DNA of 64,000 nucleotides from Elusimicrobia bacterium RIFOXYA2_FULL_39_19 (GTDB lineage Bacteria > Elusimicrobiota > Endomicrobiia > CG1-02-37-114 > XYA2-FULL-39-19), in assembly GCA_001800285.1 (NCBI GenBank), contig MGVC01000071.1, forward strand, positions 29,642 to 93,641, written 5' to 3'. Below the pieces are notes generated by a model. The model was not told the origin of the DNA. It saw only the letters and a program-made list of their open reading frames with translations, and did no database searches. The translations under genes were made by a program, and so were the position numbers. Positions 29,730 to 37,800 of the stretch are shown here, one piece after another (position 1 is the stretch's first letter; each line of letters starts with the position of its first letter).

Positions 29730-30470
29730 ATGAGCAGAAGTTTTATCCTCGCAGTTTCGTTTTGCCTTACATTTGTTATCAATAGCTCTCTTATTCATGC
29801 CGGTGAAGTGCAGAAAATCCTTTCAAATAACCCATCCTACACAGTAGAACAAATAAAAATAATCGACAGCATAATAAACACGGCAATTTCAGAAAAACTG
29901 CCTGCGGATTACTTGTATTTACGTCTTCAGGAGGCCTCAGCAAAGAATATATCATTTGTCGTCCTAGAAGAAGCGTTGAATGAAAAAATAACAACCCTTA
30001 AAATTGCCAGTGAATTATTAAAAAATCGCAAGGAAAAAGGCAGTTTGCTTCCGGAAAATATTAAACTGCTTTCAGAGTTTATTGACAGGGGAATGGCTGT
30101 AAATGAGTTTAATGAGCTCTCCCGGTTATCAAAAAGCAAAAATATTGATATTGATAAAACTATACATACAATAAACTCATATCTGCTGTTAAGGGAAAAC
30201 TGTGTTGATCGGCCTTACTCTAAGCAGGTTTTTGAACTTTTGATAGAAGGAAAATACAGCTCAAAACAAATTAAAGAAATTGAATTACTGTTTACATATT
30301 CTTTTGAAAAAAACATTGATTTTAAAGAAGCCCGTGAAGTTATTCAACCTGGAGTACGTGCCGGTAAATCAACAGCAAAAATCAAAGGGGAATTCAGAAA
30401 AAAAAGAATAGCTGAAGTTAAAGAAGGTATGAAAGAATACGAGAAATATCCAAAAGCCATTAACAGGTAA
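29730..30470 (+). CDS. Secreted helical protein of unknown function
   Basis: Signal-peptide-like MSRSFILAVSFCLTFVINSSLIHAGE; RBS gggagg; 2 nt upstream of the sigma factor ORF. Confidence 0.75.
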   Translation: MSRSFILAVSFCLTFVINSSLIHAGEVQKILSNNPSYTVEQIKIIDSIINTAISEKLPADYLYLRLQEASAKNISFVVLEEALNEKITTLKIASELLKNRKEKGSLLPENIKLLSEFIDRGMAVNEFNELSRLSKSKNIDIDKTIHTINSYLLLRENCVDRPYSKQVFELLIEGKYSSKQIKEIELLFTYSFEKNIDFKEAREVIQPGVRAGKSTAKIKGEFRKKRIAEVKEGMKEYEKYPKAINR

Positions 30471-30472
30471 AA

Positions 30473-31039
30473 ATGATCACGCAACAAAAAGACGACATTC
30501 TGCTGGTTAAAGAAGTACTGTTAGGCAATAACAGTGCTTATAAAGAAATCGTTGAAAAATATAAAAACGATGTCTATAATTTTGTATTAAAATTCTGCGG
30601 AAATACTAATGATGCAGAAGATGTTACCAGTGAAGCTTTTATAAGAGCCTACCTTAAAATCAGATCCTTCAAGATGGAGTATCAGTTTAAAAACTGGATT
30701 TTTACCATAGCTTTAAACATTGCCAGGGATATGCGTAGAAAAAAGAAATATAAAAGTAACTCTCTTGATATCTCTGTCGTTCTTGATGAAGCTGATGTTC
30801 CTACACAATTCAGTGATAACTCAAGTAATCCCGAAAAAGAGATTGCAAACAAAGAAGAAAAATTAAACATCACTGCTGCCATAGAATCACTGCCGTTAAA
30901 GTATGAAACTGCAATAGTCCTGCGCTATGTTGAAAATTTAAGCTATGAAGACATCGGTAAAATAATGGGCAAACCGTTAGGTACGGTTAAAACTCTTATA
31001 TTTCGGGCCCAGAAGATGTTGTATAAAAAACTAAAGTGA
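30473..31039 (+). CDS. ECF-type RNA polymerase sigma factor
   Basis: Region 2 (YNFVLKFCGNTNDAEDVTSEAFIRAYLKIRSFK...FKNWIFTIALNIARD) and region 4 (LPLKYETAIVLRYVENLSYEDIGKIMGKPLGTVKTLIFRAQKML). Confidence 0.94.
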   Translation: MITQQKDDILLVKEVLLGNNSAYKEIVEKYKNDVYNFVLKFCGNTNDAEDVTSEAFIRAYLKIRSFKMEYQFKNWIFTIALNIARDMRRKKKYKSNSLDISVVLDEADVPTQFSDNSSNPEKEIANKEEKLNITAAIESLPLKYETAIVLRYVENLSYEDIGKIMGKPLGTVKTLIFRAQKMLYKKLK

Positions 31040-31086
31040 AACATTTTCCATGCCTCAAACGTATATTAAGTAGAGGGGCTTAATAA

Positions 31087-31674
31087 ATGAAATGTGAAAT
31101 GGGAAGAATTGAACGCTACGTGTCCGGTGACATATCACCGGATGCTTCTATATTAATCAGTAAACACATAAAAAACTGCAAAGACTGTTTTGCATACTGT
31201 AACACGCTTAAACAGCTTGGCAGGTTATCAAAGTCGGTGAAAATCATGAGTGTTTCGCCGGATTTTACAGAAAAAGTATTTTCAAAAATTCCTCAAAAGC
31301 CCGCACCTGAAAAAGAAAATGCGGGTTTTTTCTTTTTTGTTCGCTGGGGTGTAATATTTGCTTCCTTATTAGTTATTACTGCCTCTCTTTTTCTTAAGGA
31401 AGACAACAAAAACATAAAGGTTAAGTTTTTTGTAGTAAATAATGATGCCCAGAAGATTTCACTGGCAGGGGATTTTAATAAGTGGAATGTAGACGCCCAT
31501 AAACTTGCCAAAAACGGAAATGCTTGGTATGTAGAAGTAAAACTGAAACCCGGCAGATACCAGTATATGTTTGTAATTGACGGCAATAAGTGGGTGCCGG
31601 ATGAAACAGCCATGGAATATGTTTATGACGGTTTTAACCAAAAAAATTCAATAATAGATACCACTAAAATATAG
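31087..31674 (+). CDS. Membrane anti-sigma-like protein: N-terminal zinc-finger (HxxxCxxC), one TM, C-terminal CBM48/AMPK glycogen-binding-like domain
   Basis: ISKHIKNCKDC zinc-binding motif; TM FFFVRWGVIFASLLVITASLF; SLAGDFNKWNVDAHKLAKNGNAWYVEVKLKPGRYQYMFVIDGNKWVPDE. Confidence 0.82.
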   Translation: MKCEMGRIERYVSGDISPDASILISKHIKNCKDCFAYCNTLKQLGRLSKSVKIMSVSPDFTEKVFSKIPQKPAPEKENAGFFFFVRWGVIFASLLVITASLFLKEDNKNIKVKFFVVNNDAQKISLAGDFNKWNVDAHKLAKNGNAWYVEVKLKPGRYQYMFVIDGNKWVPDETAMEYVYDGFNQKNSIIDTTKI

Positions 31675-31678
31675 CAAA

Positions 31679-31692
31679 GTGATTTTTATCAC
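31679..31692 (+). promoter_or_regulatory. Putative Crp/Fnr-family operator
   Basis: Perfect palindrome GTGATTTTTATCAC (GTGA-N6-TCAC) 5 nt upstream of a perfect -35 box. Confidence 0.45.
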
Positions 31693-31697
31693 AAATA

Positions 31698-31726
31698 TTG
31701 ACAAAGCAATATAATCGGGGTATAAT
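31698..31726 (+). promoter_or_regulatory. Consensus sigma-70 promoter for the giant surface protein gene
   Basis: TTGACA (31698-31703), 17 nt, TATAAT (31721-31726). Confidence 0.8.
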
Positions 31727-31835
31727 AATGGCAGATGTTATGAAAATGTCTTCCAACCGTAATAAGATTCAATCCAACACTCACGAAACAATAATAATGA
31801 AAAAGAAAAATATTAAATTTTTAGGAGGGGAAATC

Positions 31836-34800
31836 ATGTTTAGAAAACTGTTTTCCGTTTGTACGTTTGCATTGGTTTTAAATGTTTTTGCAGTATCTGT
31901 AGCACAGGCAGGTGATCCGGTAATATCGTCAATTCAAGAGTATGGTATGGCAATTGATTTTGACACACTTCCAAGTACTATTACTTTTAAAACTTGGGAT
32001 GACGGAACATCAACTGATCTTATGTATGGTACAGGATTATTTGGTGTGCCTACCGGGTTATTTGGAATAGAAGATTGCGGAGTTGTAGATTTTACTACAT
32101 TAAATACCTTCACTAACACTGGGGCTTCTCCGGTAAATATCGCTGCAATTGCGGGCCACACTTATACTTTTAAAACTACTGCTGGAATACCGGTAAAACT
32201 ATATATTCAGACAATATCATATCCTTATGTCAACTTTGTTGCAGCTTATGACTACATGTCCGGTGGCGGAAAAGGGTTTTCCGGAAATATTAGTTATTTC
32301 GGTTCACAGCCAGGCAACATTTACATCGTTGCAGGTATAGGTACTCCACCCGGCTGGACTCCCAAAGGACAGGCAATGCTTGCTGCCCCTGGGCCTTTTA
32401 GTCTTAATGTATCAGAAAATGGCAGTGGTTATTATGTTTGGGCTTACAAAGATTCAAATTCAAATGCAACTTACGACAACGGAGTAGACCCGGTTGTAGT
32501 TGCTCCGGCCGGTCCATACATGATAAACGATAACATTATATCAGGTGTTTCTCTTGAACTACAGGACGCCGGCGGTTCTTCGGGTTCAATTTCAGGGAAC
32601 GTTAATTATTCAGGTATAGAAGGTTCAGGTCCGGGGAAAGCTATTGCCGGATTAAATGAACCATACGAGGGTAATCCTGCATGGCAGCCACAGCGAAGCG
32701 CACCAATTACAGTGCCTGGTTCCTTTAATATTACCAATCTTCCGGAATCTTCAGTTTATTATGTCCTTGTTTATAGAGATTCAAACAACAATGATTTTAA
32801 TGACTACGGTGAACCTTTCGGTTATTCCGGCCCGTATTCGGTTAACGGAAATGTTGTCTCCGGTGTGCCTGTCACAGTTAATGATGTCGGTGGTGGTGAA
32901 GGTGGCGGTCTTCAGGGGTATGTAGGATATTCAGGAGTTCAGACCGGTACTGTTTACATAAAGTTTAAAGATGGTGGTGTCAATGGAACGGATGCAGGGG
33001 AAACATCAATATTTGAATATAGCAATCCCAGCAACAGTTTCTTCAGTATGCCTCTTGAAAACTCCATTAATTATTATGTTTTTGCATTTATGGATGTAAA
33101 TGACAACTCTATATATGATGCTGGTGAACCTCAGTCTATTTGGGATGGTCCCAGAAGCGTTACAGGAAGCTGGACCAACATTAATATTATGCTGACCGAT
33201 GGCTCAGGCACCGGCCAGGGCATTGAAGGATTAGTAAATTACTCCGGAATTCAGTTCGGAGGTAAGGTAATAGTAGAAATATTTGATGGAGACCCGCAAT
33301 CAGGCGGAACATATGCTAATGGAATTAATTTGTTCGGTTTTCCAGACAACAGATATTACCACATTCCTTTATCAGTAGGTTCAAACTTTTATATCCGTGC
33401 TTACTTGGACACAAATTACAATGATACACTTGACGATGGTGAACCATTCAGTACCTGGGAAGGCCCAAGAAGCACCAGCTCAAACATGTTTACTATTATG
33501 GATCTTAACATGACCGACAGCGGTGAACCAGCAGGTGACGAGAACAAGGGCACTAATTATATTATGGGAGATGTATCTTTTACCGGTTCCTCACTTACCA
33601 GGCTGATAAGCAGATGTGGTATTGGTGATCAATATGGTATTTATCCCAATCAGCAATTGGGCTACATTCAGGGTTACGGTTGGCTTTACTTCAATTTTGG
33701 TAACCTTTCAGATGGTAATAATTTTTATGTAGAAGTTTTTGCAGACACTAACAACAATAACATATGTGACACCGGCATAGAGCCTAGAATATATCAAGGT
33801 CCTTTAACATTAAATGCTGACACCATGCCAATGCAGTATCTTCCTATAACTCTTGAATCAACCATATCGGATACAGATATGTCAGCAGGTACTATCACGG
33901 TTACCATAAGAGGCAAACTTGTTGATGAAAATGAAAATCCTATTGGCGGAGCTACTGTCTTTTTGATGGATCCGGGTGGTTTCAATAACTATGATTGGAA
34001 TACTTTTATCACTAAATCAAGCGTAACATCTAATGGTGCCTTGTCAGGTACTTCGCCTAATGATTATAATTTTGAATTTACAGCACAAAATGTAAAAATT
34101 AGCCAGGGTATGATGTATAACTATCAGTTTAAAGCTGTAAAATCAGGTTATAAACAGGCGTGGATGGGACAGTCATTCATGAACTTTGATGCGGGATCTA
34201 CAAAATATTTATGGATGTCCATTCAGCCCAGGCCGGTAGTCACGGTTTCTGATTTAGTGATTTCTCCAACCACAATTTCTCCAAATTTTGATGGCAAAGA
34301 TGACCGTGCTCAGATTAGTTTTAAATATTCTGTAGCAACAAATATGTCGTCTCCCGAAAACGGTGCTTCCATAAAATTTGTAATAGATGCTGATGATGAT
34401 GGCCTTTATGAGGTCATGGATAATTCTCTTTTCTTCTACTCAGGTGACGGCAAAAGATTTAAAAAGAAAAATTCTACAGATTTTATAAACTGGAGCAACC
34501 CCGATTACTCAAAACTAATCGGCCCTATATCAGAAGATTCTTACCAGCAGCTCGTAGCTGAGTATGACCCTACCATAGAATTCATGTGCGATGGTTGGGG
34601 CTTAGCTTTCAATGGAACAGATTCTTATTATCAGGATGTTTATATGATGTGGGAAGGAAGAGACAATTCATGGAATCCGCTTCCGGGTGGTACCTATACT
34701 GCAAAATTAATGATAGATGACCAGATGTTTGATGCTTCAGATGGGCTCACCTATTCAACTACCGTTCAGATAACTATTGAATCACAAGAAATTTATGGTA

Positions 34801-37800
34801 CAGTCACAGATAGTGACGGAGATCCTGTATCAGGTGCAAAAGTTGATGTTTACGGCCCTACAGGCGGCAATATGGCATTTACAAAAGCAGATGGTACTTT
34901 CCATGTTTCCGGTGTAAGGCCCGGAAGATATGGTATGAACGTAACAAAAGATGGTTATGTTGCAGTAAGCCTCAATGATGTATTAGTAGAAGAAAGCGGA
35001 GATACTGATGCAGGCACCATTGAGCTTGGTCAGGGTATTACTGTAACAGGTGTAGTAACCTTACCGAATCCTCCTTTGGCAGGAGCTTTAAAGGATAATA
35101 TGGGTTATTCTATGCAAAACCTCTGGGCAAATGTAGAGGTATGGCGCAGCGACGGGCCCGGTTGGTACAGGTCAGATTTCATGATACCTTTATCAAAGGT
35201 TGCACTTTCCAGCGTTACCGCAACCTACAGCATTTCTCTTGAACCCGGCGAATTTTCTATGAAAGTCAGGTCCCCGGGTTATGCCTCAAAAGAAGAGCAG
35301 ATTTCCATAGTAGACGGCCAGTCTGCACCGACAAAAGATTTTACTCTTGAAAGAACTGCCGAAATACGCGGCATGATAAAACTTCCAGTTTTTGAGTCTA
35401 CCACTACTGCTTCAGAGTTTTTTGATCAAACCGGCAGGTATTGGTTATGGATTAACTTAGGCGCCGAATCAGCAGACAGAAAAAATAGAACAGGTTGCGG
35501 TGTAGGTTTTAGCCGTGATGATGTAATTCTTAACGGTAAAACTACAGCAGAATTTACTCTTTTTGACCTGCTTCCTAATAAAAAATATACGCTTTTTGTA
35601 GAATCTGAAGGTACTTTTGCAAGACAGCAAAAAGTGTTTTATTCAAGCGCTGCCAGCTTGGGGACGATTGATCTTTCCTTCGGCGGTATACTTACTGGCA
35701 CAATAACTCTTAAGGATGATTGTGTAAGCCAGCTTGATGCCAATGATTATGGGCCTTTCCAGGGGGAAGGCAATATTCCCGATGGTATTCCAATTAATAT
35801 AAATGTGAGGTCTTTTGATGATAATTCATGGAATGGAACGATGGTTTATATAACTACTGTTGCTTTCCCATCCAGTGCCCAATATACAATAAGGGGTCTT
35901 TCATCAGGCAAGTACGAAATTAATGTAAATGCAGGAAGCGTAGATGTTGCTCCTGATATTCAAAACAGGATAGTAACATTATCCACTTCAGTAGCTATGA
36001 CTAAAACCGTTCCATTTGATATTGAAATGAGTAAACCTACTGGCAGTATGCAAGGAACAATAACAAACAATTCCGGTAATGCAATAGACTGGAATAAAGT
36101 ATGTGTTACTATTGCCTACCCAAGCACAAATGGACAGGACCATTCCGCTACCCCAATTCAAAGCGCAAGTAACCCCAATGTAGCCAACTATTCCGTTTCT
36201 GATCTGCCAACCGGGGAAGCTGTAATATGGGTATCAGAGTTTGATGTTGCTCCGTCAAGCATCAGCACGTTCGGCAAGGCTTCCGGAAATACAGGTACTT
36301 CCTGGGTTATACAGAATACGCGCAGCGGTGGAACTACAAGTCTTAATTTAGAGCTCAAGGCAGCTTCTACCATATACGTGAAAATTTATGGTTCTGTTAG
36401 TGCTATTTCGGACATAGTAGCAAAAACTACTACTTACGCTGAAATCAATGCTATAGGCGGCATGGGTACAGGAATAGCGCGTATACAATCAATATTTATG
36501 AGAAAATTCGCTGAACGTACGATAGCTAAACGAAAAGAAATGTATGGTGGTAAAGAACAAATTGAAAGTTCCACCATTAAAGACATGATGGATTTACAGA
36601 CACGTATCCCGAATATGAAAGAAACTTCACAGATTGCACTTTTCACAGGAGCCGGTACTGATGATGGTGGCTCCTATGCCAAATTTGAAATAAAAGGTCT
36701 CGAAGAAGGAATTTACTATGTGTATCCGCTTGTAAATACCAATTTTTACATTGAACCTGAATACGGTATGGGTGGTATGGGTGGCGACAATATGCCCCAA
36801 ATAGTAAAATATCCTTATGCATGCATTCCTTTTGAATCTTTTGAAGTTTTAAATGCAAGGGAAACAAAAGAAGTAGTATTTACCTTATCAGCAGGAGTGA
36901 ACCTTTCAGGTACTGTAAAAAGAGCTCAGGCCGGGGTATCTGAAAACATCACAGTTTCTCTTAAAAACCCTTTCTCAGGAGAGAATATAGCTACCACTCA
37001 GGTAGACTTCTCATCTCAGAATGCTATTGGTTTAACAACCAAGTCTTTTGCCTTTAATAAAGTATCACCAGGAAAATTCATTGTCACAGTCTGGTCGCCA
37101 AACTACAAAATTTACAGCAAGGAATATCAGTTCTCAGCTTCTTCAGAAAACGTATCCTTAGGCCAGATTTCGCTGGAAAAAGGCGCATCCATCATCGGTT
37201 CGCTGGTTGATGCAAATAATAAAGCTATCAGCCAGAATGTGCTGGTAGAATGCTGGGCCTATCCGTTTGTTGAAGGTTCATACAAAAATACCGATATGGC
37301 GGGTGTTACGCTTTCTTCAGAAACATCAACAGCAGGCAGATTTACCTTGCCTAACCTGCCCGGTGGTACATACATGATTAAAATTTCACCAAAGTCCGGC
37401 TCTACAGTAAATTACATGGTTACCACAAAAGCAGGTATCACAGTGCCAAATTCACAGGCAGAAGTGGATGCGGGAACCATAAAACTTAATAATGGTACTG
37501 CTGTCTCAGGTAAAGTTACTGTACCCGGTGCTTCTAATACAAAAATTCCTGTTTCAAACGTATTGGTGATTGCTTATCCGCAGAGCGTTCAGGATAGAGA
37601 AGGAAAAAATATCACTGCAACTACAGACCAAAACGGTTTATTCACCTTAAGAGGCCTGGATTTAAATGTGAAGTATTGGGAAATCAAGGCAAATGCCCGC
37701 AAAGATGACCCAACCCAGTGGACCGAAGTAATGAAAAAATACGGCCCAAGCATAAAATCAAACATACTTATTTCAACCAATACACCAACCCAATCATTTA

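Noticed and set aside
32656-32925. 89-aa plus-strand ORF inside the giant gene
   Set aside because: Alternate frame of a strongly supported coding region.
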